Below, piece after piece: positions 27,265 to 37,078 of a stretch of DNA of 64,000 nucleotides. Position 1 is the first letter of the stretch; every line of letters begins with the position of its first letter. Position numbers and translations under genes: made by a program. Below the pieces are notes generated by a model. The model searched no databases. It saw only the letters and a list, made by a program, of their open reading frames with translations, and was not told where the DNA came from. Origin of the DNA: Bifidobacterium simiiventris (GTDB lineage Bacteria > Actinomycetota > Actinomycetes > Actinomycetales > Bifidobacteriaceae); assembly GCF_019331715.1 (NCBI RefSeq), contig NZ_JAHBBG010000012.1:25570-89569 (forward strand), read 5' to 3'.

Positions 27265-29490
27265 ATGAATATGAAGCAAGTCGCGAAAGGCGCCATCGCC
27301 GCGCTGACCTCCGTGGCCGCGCTCGGCGCGCTGACCGCCCCGGCTCTCGCCACGGACGGCGCCGGCGTCGATGTGCTCTCGCAGCACGGCGGCGCACAGC
27401 GCATCGCCGGCGTGTACGGCAACGCCAAGGCCAAGAACGTCATTCTGTTCATCGGCGACGGCATGGGAGACTCCGAAATCACCGTGGCCCGCAACTACCT
27501 GCACGGCGTGAACGGCTCCTTCGACGGCCTCGACAAGATCGGTCAGCCGAACCTCAACCCCGGCGTCGAAACCGGCGTCGGCCAGTACACCACCTTCTCG
27601 CTGGGCAACAACTCCGGCGACTCGCTCATGGCCAAGGACAAGAGCGGCAACCTCGCCGGCTCCACCACGGCCGGCGTGATCACCCCCGTCACCGACTCTT
27701 CCGCCTCCGGCTCCGGCTGGTCGACCGGCACCAAGACCTACAACAACGCGGTCGACGTCGACGTCAAGGGCAACCCGCAGCTCAACCTCATCGAACTCGC
27801 GAAGGCCGCCGGCAAGGCCACCGGCAACGTGACCACCGCCGAAATCCAGGACGCCACCCCGGCCGTCCTCGAATCGCACTCCACCGAGCGCGCCTGCTAC
27901 GGCCCGCAAGGCAAGTGGGACGGCAAGACCGACACCAACGGCGACGGCAAGATCGATCCGGCCACCGACGGCAACCAGGCCAAGAACTGCCTCGCCAACC
28001 AGCTCAAGGCGAACGGCGGCATCGGCTCCATCTCCGAGCAGCTGCTCGACACCCGCGCCGACGTGACCATCGGCGGCGGCTCCAAGTACTTCAACCAGTT
28101 CGGCCTCGACGGCAAGACCCTGTGGGAGCAGGCCAAGGACCGTGGCTTCCAGACCGTCGAATCCGGTGACATCGCCGGCTTCAAGGCCCTGAAGGAAGCC
28201 GACCAGAGCAAGCCGGTCCTCGCGCTGCTCGGCGACGGCAACCTGCCGACCCAGTTCAACCCGTCCGTCGCCACCAAGTACAGCGCAGATAAGGACGCGA
28301 ACCCGACCGTCTGCACCCCGAACGACAAGTGGCTCGGCAACCAGGGCGCCTCGCTCGCCGACTTCACCAACAAGGCCATCGACCTGCTGTCCGCCAACCC
28401 GAACGGCGCCAAGAACGGCTACTTCCTGCAGGTCGAGGGCGCGTCCATCGACAAGCAGGACCACAACGCCAACGCCTGCGGCCAGATCGGTGAGACCGAC
28501 GACCTCGACAAGGCCATCTCCGCCGCGCTCGCCAAGGTCGACCTGAGCAACACGCTCGTCATCGTGACCGCCGACCACGCGCACACTTCGCAGATCGTCG
28601 AAGCCCAGCCGTACTACGCGCTGAGCACCGTGCTCAAGAACCACGACGGCTCCAAGACCGTCATCTCCTACGGCACCTCCGACGAGCCGGTCTACCAGGA
28701 CGAGAACGGCGACCCGATCGACAACGACGAGTACACGCAGGGCGAGAACGGCGACGCCGACACCGATAAGAAATTCGACGGTGCTCAGGGCAACATGAGC
28801 CACACCGGCACGCAGCTGCGCATCGCCGCCTCCGGCCCGAGCGCGTCCCGCGTGGACGGCCTGACCGACCAGACCGACAACTTCTACACCATCGCCAACG
28901 CACTGGGCCTCGCGGCCGACACCGACGCCCAGAAGGCGCTGTCCGACAGCGCCAAGGTCGAGGTCAAGAAGAGCGCCGACGGCAAGTACTTCGCCGAGGC
29001 CAACGGCTTCAACGGCGACGCGGTGCTTTCCTACAAGCTGACCGACAAGGCCTCCGGCAAGGTCGTGGCCCAGTCCGCCGACAACGACACCAACAAGACC
29101 CCGGTCGCCGGCGTGCGCGTCGCCACCGCACAGACCACCGAGATCACGCTGCCGGCCGACTTCACCCCGGCCGAGGGCGCGAACTACACGCTCACCGTGA
29201 CCGGTCGCCAGTCCGGCAAGGCCGTGGCCGTCGACTTCGCCGGCCAGAAGGCCTCCGCCGAGCAGCAGCCGGGCGTTGAACCGAACAACGGCGGCGCTCA
29301 GGGCCAGCAGAACGGCCAGTCCGGCAAGACCGACGCCAAGGGCAACCAGACCGTCGCCAGCGGCGAGGTCAAGAACCCGGCCGCGCCGCTGAGCAAGACC
29401 GGTTCCGCGGTGCTCGGCATCGCGCTGCTGGTGCTTGCGCTCGGTGCCGGCGCGCTGTGCATCCGGTTCGCCAAGTCCAGCCGTCGCTGA
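27265..29490 (+). CDS. Cell-wall-anchored alkaline phosphatase (PhoA family)
   Basis: A 741-residue secreted phosphatase. A signal peptide ends near LTAPALA (about residue 30). The catalytic core starts with NVILFIGDGMGDSE (metal-binding Asp), then VTDSSASGSGW (expected nucleophile Ser near residue 152), VEGASIDKQDHNAN and VTADHAHTSQI (metal ligands). A beta-rich C-terminal domain and a Gly/Gln-rich linker precede PLSKTG, a hydrophobic helix and KSSRR, the layout of a sortase substrate. It would release phosphate from organic phosphomonoesters at the surface. ATG 27265 follows GGAAGAAG; ATG 27271 is also possible. Length exceeds classical PhoA (about 450) because of inserts and the anchor. 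Confidence 0.87.
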   Translation: MNMKQVAKGAIAALTSVAALGALTAPALATDGAGVDVLSQHGGAQRIAGVYGNAKAKNVILFIGDGMGDSEITVARNYLHGVNGSFDGLDKIGQPNLNPGVETGVGQYTTFSLGNNSGDSLMAKDKSGNLAGSTTAGVITPVTDSSASGSGWSTGTKTYNNAVDVDVKGNPQLNLIELAKAAGKATGNVTTAEIQDATPAVLESHSTERACYGPQGKWDGKTDTNGDGKIDPATDGNQAKNCLANQLKANGGIGSISEQLLDTRADVTIGGGSKYFNQFGLDGKTLWEQAKDRGFQTVESGDIAGFKALKEADQSKPVLALLGDGNLPTQFNPSVATKYSADKDANPTVCTPNDKWLGNQGASLADFTNKAIDLLSANPNGAKNGYFLQVEGASIDKQDHNANACGQIGETDDLDKAISAALAKVDLSNTLVIVTADHAHTSQIVEAQPYYALSTVLKNHDGSKTVISYGTSDEPVYQDENGDPIDNDEYTQGENGDADTDKKFDGAQGNMSHTGTQLRIAASGPSASRVDGLTDQTDNFYTIANALGLAADTDAQKALSDSAKVEVKKSADGKYFAEANGFNGDAVLSYKLTDKASGKVVAQSADNDTNKTPVAGVRVATAQTTEITLPADFTPAEGANYTLTVTGRQSGKAVAVDFAGQKASAEQQPGVEPNNGGAQGQQNGQSGKTDAKGNQTVASGEVKNPAAPLSKTGSAVLGIALLVLALGAGALCIRFAKSSRR

Positions 29491-29523
29491 ACGATCGGCT
29501 GACCGACTGATCACCCAATAACG

Positions 29524-29566
29524 ATCGGGTCGTGGCCTTTCCGACAAGGGAAGGTCACGACCCGAT
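29524..29566 (+). terminator. Terminator after alkaline phosphatase
   Basis: An ATCGGGTCGTG... stem (29524 onward) pairs with ...CACGACCCGAT ending at 29566, followed by TTT. It can serve both the phosphatase and the converging tgt gene. Confidence 0.75.
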
Positions 29567-29640
29567 TTCGTATATGCGTCGCCGTTGCCGAGTCGTGCTG
29601 TATCCGTACGGACATGACCGGCGCGACCTGTGCGGGATGA

Positions 29641-30966
29641 TCAGCCGCGTGATCCGTTCGCGTAGAACCGTGCGAGCGTGGCGTCGCGGAACTCGTCGAA
29701 GTAGCCGCCGTCGATCGAAGCGCGGATGTCGTCGAGCAGCTTGATGAAGAAGTGCTCGTTGTGGATCGTCGCCAGCGTGAACCCGTTGAACTCGCGGGCG
29801 CGCAGCAGATGATCGACGTACGAGCGCGAGTAGTGCGTGCAGGTGTAGCAGTCGCAGCCCTCCTCAAGCGGTCCGAAATCGGACTTGAACTCGGCGCGCT
29901 TAACGTTGTACCGCCCGTCGCGCGTGAAGATCGCGCCGTTGCGACCGCAGCGCGCCGGCGCCACGCAGTCGAACGTGTCGCCGCCGTTCTCCACGCACGC
30001 GAAGATGTCGTCCACCGCCGCGATGCCGAGCACGTGACGCGGCCGGCTTTCCGGCATCGCATCGCAGATCCACGCGCAGGTCTCGCCGATGATCCGCTTC
30101 TCGATCGCGCCGCCGATGCCTACGCCGTCGAAGTCCAGCGAGGCGATCTGCTCGGCCGCATGCCGGCGCAGATCCTCGTAGTTCGCGCCCTGCACCACGC
30201 CGTACAACGCCTGATACGGTTTGCCGAGCCGTGCCTCGGTCAGTCGCTGATGTTCCGCGACGCACCGCTGCGCCCAGCGGTACGTGCGTTCCACGGACCG
30301 TTCCTGATACGAGCGCGTGTTCATCAACGTGGTCAGCTCGTCGAACGCGAACATGATATCCGCGCCGATCTTGTGCTGGATGCCCATCGAGATCTCCGCG
30401 CTGAACCGGTGCAGCGAACCGTTGAGCGGCGACTTGAACGTCACGCCATCCTCGTCCACGAATGCGAGCCGTTCCTTGCCGTCCGCGATCACGTCGTCCG
30501 ACTTCATGCCGGTCACGTCCATCGCCAGCGTCTTCTTGAATCCCGCGCCGAGCGAAAGTACCTGGAAACCGCCCGAATCGGTGAACGTCGGGCCGTCCCA
30601 GTTCATGAACTTCGCAAGACCGCCGGCGGCGTCAAGCACGTCCTCGCCGGGCCGCTCGTACAGGTGGAAGGCGTTCGACAGCATGCACTGCGCGCCCTCC
30701 GCCTTCATCGTTTCCGGCAGCACGGCCTTCATCGCGGCCTGCGTGGCGACCGGCACGAACGCGGGCGTGTGGATGTCGCCGTGCGGCGTGTGCAGGATGC
30801 CGGTGCGGCCGTATCGCGCGCCGCCGCGGCCCTTGCCGTTCGCCGCATCGGGCAGTCGGGTGATCGTCTCGAAGCTGAATGCGCTGCGGTCGCCGGGTTT
30901 GCCGGGCTGCGCGCCGCGCGGATGATCCACAAGGTTCGTCTGATTCGTGTCCGCAAGATTCGTCAT
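29641..30966 (-). CDS. tgt: tRNA-guanine transglycosylase (queuine/preQ1)
   Basis: A 441-residue TIM-barrel enzyme that swaps guanine-34 of GUN-anticodon tRNAs for a queuine-type base. Conserved features are FTDSGGFQVLSLG (catalytic Asp), the FAFDELTT nucleophile loop, LYGVVQGANYEDLR, and the zinc site CDCYTCTHYSRSYVDHL with the following HNEHFF. The start at 30966 (MTNLADTNQ) is chosen from conservation onset; the ribosome site is weak. The N-terminus has about 45 extra residues before the core. No queuosine biosynthesis genes are visible, so queuine or preQ1 is probably salvaged (inference). Divergent from htrA. Confidence 0.94.
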   Translation of the reverse strand: MTNLADTNQTNLVDHPRGAQPGKPGDRSAFSFETITRLPDAANGKGRGGARYGRTGILHTPHGDIHTPAFVPVATQAAMKAVLPETMKAEGAQCMLSNAFHLYERPGEDVLDAAGGLAKFMNWDGPTFTDSGGFQVLSLGAGFKKTLAMDVTGMKSDDVIADGKERLAFVDEDGVTFKSPLNGSLHRFSAEISMGIQHKIGADIMFAFDELTTLMNTRSYQERSVERTYRWAQRCVAEHQRLTEARLGKPYQALYGVVQGANYEDLRRHAAEQIASLDFDGVGIGGAIEKRIIGETCAWICDAMPESRPRHVLGIAAVDDIFACVENGGDTFDCVAPARCGRNGAIFTRDGRYNVKRAEFKSDFGPLEEGCDCYTCTHYSRSYVDHLLRAREFNGFTLATIHNEHFFIKLLDDIRASIDGGYFDEFRDATLARFYANGSRG

Positions 30967-31193
30967 GTGATTCACTCTAGGCGAAGCCCATAACGGACGT
31001 GCGGAATGGCTGATTTCGTCGGTATTCCAAGCTGCCGGAGTCTCCTTCACGAAGCCGGAAGCAAACTGTTGCGTTTCTTCCAACGAACATTCAGGAAACT
31101 TCCAGAGCAAGTATCTTTACTCTTAGGTAGCAGTTCACCGGGAGGCGCGACATGATACGCGCGCGCCCGGCAAACAACGTTTAAGGAGCAGCA

Positions 31194-33302
31194 ATGGCTG
31201 AAGAGAACAACAACGACTGGCGTGCCCAGACCGGCAGCCAGCCTGCGCAAGGGGACGCGCAGCAGGCCGCGCCGGTGAACGACGGCCAGACCGCCCCGAT
31301 CCAGACTTCCGCGGCGGGCGATGCCGGCGGACAGCCGACCGTCACGCTGCCGACGACCCCCGACGCGACGCCCGCGTCGCTGAGCGAGACGACGCCGATC
31401 GAACCGCTGACCGGCACGTTCTCGCACGTGCCGTCCACGACATCCGAATCCGCGCCGACGGCCCCGACCGCGTCCGCGTCGTCCGACGATACGCCGAACT
31501 ACGCGGCGGCGGCCGGCGAAAGCACGGTCGTCTCGTCCGCGCCGACGTCGCAGCCGGCCGGCGATCAGCCGTCGAATGAGCAGCCGACCCAGCAGTACCG
31601 TCCGGCACCGGAATACGGTGCGTACGGTCCGACCCCGACCGTGCAACCCGGACAGGGCGGCGCTCAGCCCGTCGGTCAGAACGCGCAGCAGCCGTCCGGC
31701 CAGCCGCAGCAGAACCAGCCGTTCGGCGGTCTGTTCGGCAATCCGTTCGGGCAGAACCCGACCAACGGCCAGACCGAATCCAACCAGCAGAACGCCGGCC
31801 GCAATCCGTTCGGCAACCCGTTCCTCGCCGGTCAGAACCAGACCAACCAGACCAACGCGGCCCCGAACGCGGGCCAGCAGCCGGCCAACGGCCAGCAGCC
31901 GCCGTTCCCGCCGTACGGCAATCCGTTCGGCCCGGCCAACGGCCAGCCCGGTCAGCCCGGCGCCCCTGCCGCCAAGACCGGTTCCAAGACCGCCAGCGGC
32001 GTGGTCATCGCGGTCGTCGCTGCGCTCGTCTCCGCTGCGCTGTGCCTCGGCGTCGGCTATTACGGTCTGACCAACGGCTGGGTCACCATCCCGAACTCCA
32101 GCTCGCTGGCCAACGTCAACTCCAACAAGTCCGGCTCCGGTTCGGCCACCACCAAGAGCGGCGAGGCCGTCGACTGGTCGTCCGTGGCGTCGAGCGTGTC
32201 CGACTCCGTCGTTTCCATCACGACCACGCTGTCGAACGGCACTGCCAAGGGCTCCGGCGCAATCCTCGACACCGAGGGCCACATCGTCACCAACAACCAC
32301 GTGATCTCCGGCGCGCAGTCCATCGCCGTCACGCTGGCCAACGGTAACATGTACAGCGCGAAGGTCGTCGGCACCGACACCACCACCGATCTTGCGGTCA
32401 TCAAGCTCGACAATCCGCCGAGCGACCTCAAGGCCGTTGAATTCGCCGATTCCGACAAGCTTGCGGTCGGCGAGGCCGTGATGGCCATCGGCAACCCGCT
32501 CGGCTACGACGACACCGCCACCACCGGCATCGTCTCCGCGCTCAACCGCCCGGTGACCGTGACCGACGACAACAACAATCAGATCGTCACCAACGCCGTG
32601 CAGATCGACGCGGCCATCAACCCGGGCAACTCGGGCGGCCCGACGTTCAACGGCGCCGGCCAGGTGATCGGCATCAACTCGTCCATCGCGTCCACCGCCA
32701 CCTCGTCCGAATCGGCCGGCTCGATCGGCATCGGCTTCGCGATCCCGGCGAATCTCGTCAAGCGAGTCGCCGATGAGATCATCAAGGACGGTTCCGTCAC
32801 GCACGTCGCGCTCGGCATCACCGTGACCACCGACACCGTGACCGCGGACGGCGTGACTCGTTCCGGCGCGAAGATCACGCAGCCGTCCAGCGGCGGCTCC
32901 GCGGTCGTCTCCGGCGGCCCGGCCGACAAGGCGGGACTCAAGGCCGGTGACACGATCGTGGCGTTCAACGGCAACGCGGTCAACAGCCACTATGCGCTGC
33001 TCGGTTTCGTGCGCGCCTCGGCGCTCGGCGACAAGGTGACGCTCACCATCGTGCGCGACGGCAAGACCATGGACGTCGACGTGACGCTTGATCAGGAGGA
33101 GTCCTCGGTCAATGGCTCCAGCTCGTCGAACGGTTCGTCCAACGGCAACTCCAACGGCAACTCCGGCGGATCCGATGGATCCAATGGGTATGGCAACGGT
33201 TCCAACGGATACGGCAACGGATCCGACGGCAACTCGAATGGCAACAATGACGGCGGCACGGGCGACGACGGCGGGTTCTCCGATCCGTTCGGCCTGTGGT
33301 GA
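31194..33302 (+). CDS. HtrA/DegP-like membrane-anchored serine protease
   Basis: A 702-residue surface protease. Residues 1-260 are a Pro/Gln/Asn-rich low-complexity cytoplasmic region. One TM helix follows (about 265-285), then the trypsin-like domain: His in HIVTNNHVIS (about 369), Asp in TTTDLAVIKL and Ser in NPGNSGGPTF (about 478). A PDZ domain spans about 560-640, and a Ser/Asn/Gly-rich tail ends the protein. Such actinobacterial HtrA proteins degrade misfolded proteins outside the membrane. The start at 31194 has AAGGAGCAGCA. The long N-terminal tail is repetitive (NPFG, QPANGQQP) and may be poorly conserved. Confidence 0.93.
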   Translation: MAEENNNDWRAQTGSQPAQGDAQQAAPVNDGQTAPIQTSAAGDAGGQPTVTLPTTPDATPASLSETTPIEPLTGTFSHVPSTTSESAPTAPTASASSDDTPNYAAAAGESTVVSSAPTSQPAGDQPSNEQPTQQYRPAPEYGAYGPTPTVQPGQGGAQPVGQNAQQPSGQPQQNQPFGGLFGNPFGQNPTNGQTESNQQNAGRNPFGNPFLAGQNQTNQTNAAPNAGQQPANGQQPPFPPYGNPFGPANGQPGQPGAPAAKTGSKTASGVVIAVVAALVSAALCLGVGYYGLTNGWVTIPNSSSLANVNSNKSGSGSATTKSGEAVDWSSVASSVSDSVVSITTTLSNGTAKGSGAILDTEGHIVTNNHVISGAQSIAVTLANGNMYSAKVVGTDTTTDLAVIKLDNPPSDLKAVEFADSDKLAVGEAVMAIGNPLGYDDTATTGIVSALNRPVTVTDDNNNQIVTNAVQIDAAINPGNSGGPTFNGAGQVIGINSSIASTATSSESAGSIGIGFAIPANLVKRVADEIIKDGSVTHVALGITVTTDTVTADGVTRSGAKITQPSSGGSAVVSGGPADKAGLKAGDTIVAFNGNAVNSHYALLGFVRASALGDKVTLTIVRDGKTMDVDVTLDQEESSVNGSSSSNGSSNGNSNGNSGGSDGSNGYGNGSNGYGNGSDGNSNGNNDGGTGDDGGFSDPFGLW

Positions 33303-33370
33303 TCGGCCTGTGTCAGATCGATCGGTGTGGGCGTGACCTAGCCTGAATCAATCGATCCGGCCCGTCTGAA

Positions 33371-33541
33371 CGGCCGTAAGTCAACAGTAACGTGATGGTT
33401 CTGTTGACTTACGGCCGTTTTTCGTATGGGAGGCGGCCGTAAGTCAACATGATCACGATGCTGATGTTGAGTTACGGTCTTTTTTGCGTGTGCGGACGGT
33501 CGTAAGTCAACAGGAGTGTGGCGATCGTGTTGACTTACGGT
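33371..33541. repeat. Phased palindromic array, word TGTTGACTTACGGCC, 63-nt period
   Basis: GGCCGTAAGTCAACA and its complement TGTTGACTTACGGCC alternate. The right-arm word TCAACA ends at 33386, 33449 and 33512; the left-arm word TGTTGA starts at 33402, 33465 and 33528. Both series step by exactly 63 nt. Left-to-right pairs 33402-33449 and 33465-33512 are 48 nt, the same length as the CCCGGG hairpins at three other loci. It lies between htrA and the P-type ATPase. The rest of this gap to 33805 shows no gene. Confidence 0.85.
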
Positions 33542-33805
33542 CGTTTTGGATGACGGGCTCGGGCGGATGCCGACGGAGTCGGGTGCCGGTGAAGTCGCGG
33601 GGCTCCGGCATGATGAGAAGCGATAACTGAAGATGTCATTTTTACGCCGTGTATCGGATGATCGCGCCGGGCTCCGCAGTGGAGCGGGCAACGTCGCCGG
33701 TGGGTTAACAAGGCGTGACCGAACTGCCGATCGAGGCCGGTCACGCGTCTGCATACCCGCGTCGCCGCCGCGATCGACTCCGTATGCGAGCGTAAGGAGC
33801 GTGTG

Positions 33806-36142
33806 ATGAGTGCACTCATCAGTGTTTTTCCCAGATTCTTCCAAGCTGTGCTGCGCATCTGTCGAATGGTGCCGATGCTACCGATTGTGATCGTGGCGGC
33901 GATTCCGTTGGCGTTGCTGGGCGAGTGGCGGCCGGTTGGGCTGTCGTTTGTCCGGCTGTCTGTACTGGGCGATCCCGGCGTGGGACAGTGGTTGATCATC
34001 GCGCTGGTATTGATCGTTGTGTTCGACACCGTGCGCGGCATGATCGACGATATCCGGCACGGTCAGGTCGGAGTGGATCTACTTGCGGTCGTGGCGATCC
34101 TGTCCACCGTGGCGGTGCGCGAGTATTGGGCGAGCTGGGCGGTCATGCTGATGATCGCGTCCGGCGAAGCGATCGAGGAATACGCGCAGGCGAAGGCCGA
34201 ACACAGCCTGACCGCGCTGATGCAGGCCGCGCCGCAGACCGCGCATGTGGTCGCGCTGCCGGGCGTGGGACGCGGCGACGGGACAGCGGCTGGTGACGGG
34301 GACGGAATGCGGCCGGTCGTGTCCGATGACGGATTCCGGCGAGTGAACGAGTCGTCGGGGGATTCCGATGCCTCGGTCGCGCGGCATCTGCGCACCGTGC
34401 CGGTCGATCAGGTGCGCGTAGGCGACGTTCTTGTGGTCCTGCCGGGTGAAACCGTGCCGGTCGACGGCGAACTCATGTCCGTGTCGGCTACGCTCGACTT
34501 GAGCGCCATCAACGGCGAGCCGGTGCCGCGCGAGGTGTTCGCGGGTGCGCGCGTCATGTCGGGAGCGGTCAACGGTGCGACCGCGATCACCATGCGCGTT
34601 ACTGCGGTGGCCGCCGATTCACAGTACCAGCGCATCCTGTCTCTCGTATCCTCCGCGCAGGAATCCCGTCCGGCCGTCGTGCGGACCGCCGACCGGCTGG
34701 CCGTCCCGTTCACGGTGCTGTCGCTGGTGATCGCGGGCGTTGCGTGGGCGGTGTCAGGCGTGCCGACCCGGTTCGCGCAGGTGCTGGTGCTGGCCACGCC
34801 GTGCCCGCTGCTCATCGCCGCGCCGGTCGCGTACATTGCCGGAACCGGGCGGCTCGCGGCGGCCGGTGTGCTCATCAAGACTCAGGATGTGCTCGAACGG
34901 CTCGGGCAGGTCACGCAGGTGTTCTTCGACAAAACCGGCACGCTCACGGTCAAGCAGCCGCAGGTCGTGCGTGTGGAGATGTTGCCGGGACTCGAGACGC
35001 GGTTGGACGAGGATCACGTGCTCATGATGGCCGGCGTGGTGGAAGGATATTCGGTACACATTCTCTCGCGTGGCATCGCGGCGGCCGGCGAGGCGGCGAT
35101 GAGGCGGTTGCGGGCGCGGTTTGCGGACGGGCAGCGGGACTGCCCGGACCCCGGGGCGGACGCGTTCGGCCATGGGCGGGATTTGCCGGTCGTGAAGGAG
35201 GTTCGGGAGGACGCTGGGCGCGGCGTATCCGGATTGGTGAACGGGCACGCGGTGCGAGTCGGCCGACTGTCGTTCGCGAACGCCCGAGACGACGGATTCC
35301 AGCCGGTTGCGGCGGATGATCGTGTTGTGGCGTCCCGGAGGCAGGCGATCGAGCACGAGACGACGGTCGTCGGTGATTCGTCGCGCGACGACGTGGCGAT
35401 TCGTACGAGGTTCGGCATGCTGGCCCCGGATGAGATGGCGTCGTATGTGTCGATTGACGGGCAGCTGATCGCGCGTATCGTGCTGCGTGACGTGCCGCGT
35501 GCGAACGCCCGTGAGGCGTTGGCGCGTCTGCATTCGCTGGGCGTGAGCCGGCTCATTATGCTGACCGGTGACAAGCGGGCTTCCGCTGAGATCATCGCCC
35601 GCGAAGTCGGCATCGACGAGGTGCACGCCGAACTGTTCCCGGAGGACAAGGTTGCGGCAGTGCGGGATGCGGGCGGAGCTGCGGAACGTGCCCAGAGCGT
35701 TCGGAATGATATGAACGACGCGGGCCTGTCTCATGGTGGGAACAGGAAGTCCGAGCATGACGGTTCCGGCCGGACGCAACGTGGCCGGGCCGCGCGTCCG
35801 ATCACGATGATGGTGGGCGACGGCGTGAACGACGCGCCCGTCCTCGCCGTCGCAGACATCGGCGTGGCCATGACTGATGGCACGTCCACCGCCGCCTCCC
35901 AATCCGCGCAGGTCGTCATCATGAACGATCGTCTCGCCGCCGTGCCGCAAGCCATCGCCATTGCCCGCCGTACCAAGCGCGTCATGCTCCAAGCCGTGCT
36001 CCTTGGTCTGGGTCTTGCCCTCATCGGCATGCTCGCCGCCGCCTTCAACCTCATCCCGGTCGTCGTCGGCGCTTTCCTCCAAGAAGTCATCGACGTCGTC
36101 TCCATCCTCTGGGCCCTCACCGCCCTCCTGGACCGGGACTGA
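33806..36142 (+). CDS. Heavy-metal P1B-type ATPase
   Basis: A 778-residue metal-transporting ATPase. Visible: TGEs-like actuator GETVPVDGELM and NGEPVPRE, membrane metal site TPCPLLIAAPVA (about residue 330), phosphorylation motif DKTGTLTVKQP (about 374), LTGDKRASAE, and hinge GDGVNDAPVLAVADIG (about 671). It lacks an N-terminal HMA metal-binding domain. The CPL version of the CPx motif differs from the CPC of Cu/Zn/Cd pumps, so the metal is uncertain. Low-complexity inserts occur near residues 150-190 and 500-530. The start is ATG 33806, with AAGGAG six bases upstream, rather than GTG 33803. Confidence 0.9.
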   Translation: MSALISVFPRFFQAVLRICRMVPMLPIVIVAAIPLALLGEWRPVGLSFVRLSVLGDPGVGQWLIIALVLIVVFDTVRGMIDDIRHGQVGVDLLAVVAILSTVAVREYWASWAVMLMIASGEAIEEYAQAKAEHSLTALMQAAPQTAHVVALPGVGRGDGTAAGDGDGMRPVVSDDGFRRVNESSGDSDASVARHLRTVPVDQVRVGDVLVVLPGETVPVDGELMSVSATLDLSAINGEPVPREVFAGARVMSGAVNGATAITMRVTAVAADSQYQRILSLVSSAQESRPAVVRTADRLAVPFTVLSLVIAGVAWAVSGVPTRFAQVLVLATPCPLLIAAPVAYIAGTGRLAAAGVLIKTQDVLERLGQVTQVFFDKTGTLTVKQPQVVRVEMLPGLETRLDEDHVLMMAGVVEGYSVHILSRGIAAAGEAAMRRLRARFADGQRDCPDPGADAFGHGRDLPVVKEVREDAGRGVSGLVNGHAVRVGRLSFANARDDGFQPVAADDRVVASRRQAIEHETTVVGDSSRDDVAIRTRFGMLAPDEMASYVSIDGQLIARIVLRDVPRANAREALARLHSLGVSRLIMLTGDKRASAEIIAREVGIDEVHAELFPEDKVAAVRDAGGAAERAQSVRNDMNDAGLSHGGNRKSEHDGSGRTQRGRAARPITMMVGDGVNDAPVLAVADIGVAMTDGTSTAASQSAQVVIMNDRLAAVPQAIAIARRTKRVMLQAVLLGLGLALIGMLAAAFNLIPVVVGAFLQEVIDVVSILWALTALLDRD

Positions 36143-36262
36143 TTTTTGGAGGAAATAGCCCGGGTGTGGGCTCTTACGATCCCTTTGGACGGATTTTTCC
36201 GCCTTTGAGTGTATTATTGTGCCCATTCGATATGTCAGTGAAGATCAGACGGAGGAAATCCC

Positions 36263-37078
36263 ATGCCTCAAATAACGGATTATGCAGGTGCCGCTAAGAC
36301 AGATGGTCGTCTGGCTTATCCGTCTATACCGCTTGGCACAGCTCTTCAGATTAATCGTCAGATAATGAGTGAGTGTAAGCATGACTATATTGATGGAACC
36401 ATCAACAATGCAAAGATAGCTCGAATACTCAAGCAAAAGTCCACAAGTGGTTCTTTTAAAGGGAAAGTATACGCGCTGAACAAATATGGACTGAGCATTC
36501 GGGAAGGCCAGTTGAACCGTGTTACAGCGCTTGGCCAACGTCTTGCTGAGCAGGCGTTGCCTCAGGATATATTTACGGCCTTCAGGAGTTATGTGCCATT
36601 TGATGAGCTATACAGGCGTTTGGAAAAGAACCACGTGATCGAGATAGCGGCTTTAGAAGAAGAGGTGGCTCGATGTCATCGTTTCGATGCGGGGAAGACG
36701 AAAGAATTCAGCCGTGTATTTCTGAAAAGCCTAGAAGCAACTGGCAAGCTGGAACGAATCAAAAATACTGAGATCTGCATACTTCCGGATGAAGAAGAAT
36801 CGATAAAAACCGATGCGGGTGCGATATTGGATACAGACGTTAATGGATTAACAGAAATGACGGTCGGACAAGATGCTCCGGTATTGGAGTCCTTGGTTGG
36901 TTTTAACGGAATGGCGGAGGAACAGACACAGTTAACTGTTGCGAAGATTCCGGCGGGGGAAATCCGGTTAGTTGTTGCTCAAGGGGCCTCTTATGCTGAT
37001 ATTGGAGAGGCTGTGATGTCTTTACTTCAGCTGTCAGGGAAGCTGAACAAGGAAAGTTCCAACAAGCATGTTCGATGA
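36263..37078 (+). CDS. Unknown protein, first gene of an AT-richer two-gene cassette
   Basis: A 271-residue protein I do not recognise with certainty. The start at 36263 has a good GGAGGAAATCCC. The N-terminal third (PSIPLGTALQINRQIMSECK to LSIREGQLNRVTALGQRLAEQ) looks like a winged-helix arrangement of the DUF5343 kind, with a basic KQKSTSGSFKGKVY segment. The middle is alpha-helical and charged; the C-terminus is beta/helix with no clear motif. Base composition and codon use (many A/T-ending codons) differ sharply from the neighbours. It overlaps the next gene by 11 bases, implying translational coupling. A regulator or antitoxin-like partner of the HEPN protein is a reasonable guess only. 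Confidence 0.6.
   Translation: MPQITDYAGAAKTDGRLAYPSIPLGTALQINRQIMSECKHDYIDGTINNAKIARILKQKSTSGSFKGKVYALNKYGLSIREGQLNRVTALGQRLAEQALPQDIFTAFRSYVPFDELYRRLEKNHVIEIAALEEEVARCHRFDAGKTKEFSRVFLKSLEATGKLERIKNTEICILPDEEESIKTDAGAILDTDVNGLTEMTVGQDAPVLESLVGFNGMAEEQTQLTVAKIPAGEIRLVVAQGASYADIGEAVMSLLQLSGKLNKESSNKHVR

Noticed and set aside
21307..29547. A 2746-codon open frame on the minus strand
   Set aside because: It is antisense to two clearly real genes (amylopullulanase and alkaline phosphatase) and arises from the G/C third-position bias; it has low-complexity Val/Gly/Arg composition and no domain or ribosome site.
31047..32990. 647-codon minus-strand frame
   Set aside because: Antisense shadow of the HtrA protease gene, with repetitive Arg/Gly-rich composition.
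36143..36262. Attachment site or insertion-sequence remnant beside the AT-richer cassette
   Set aside because: No direct repeat flanking 36263-37907, no tRNA end and no transposase or integrase fragment was seen.
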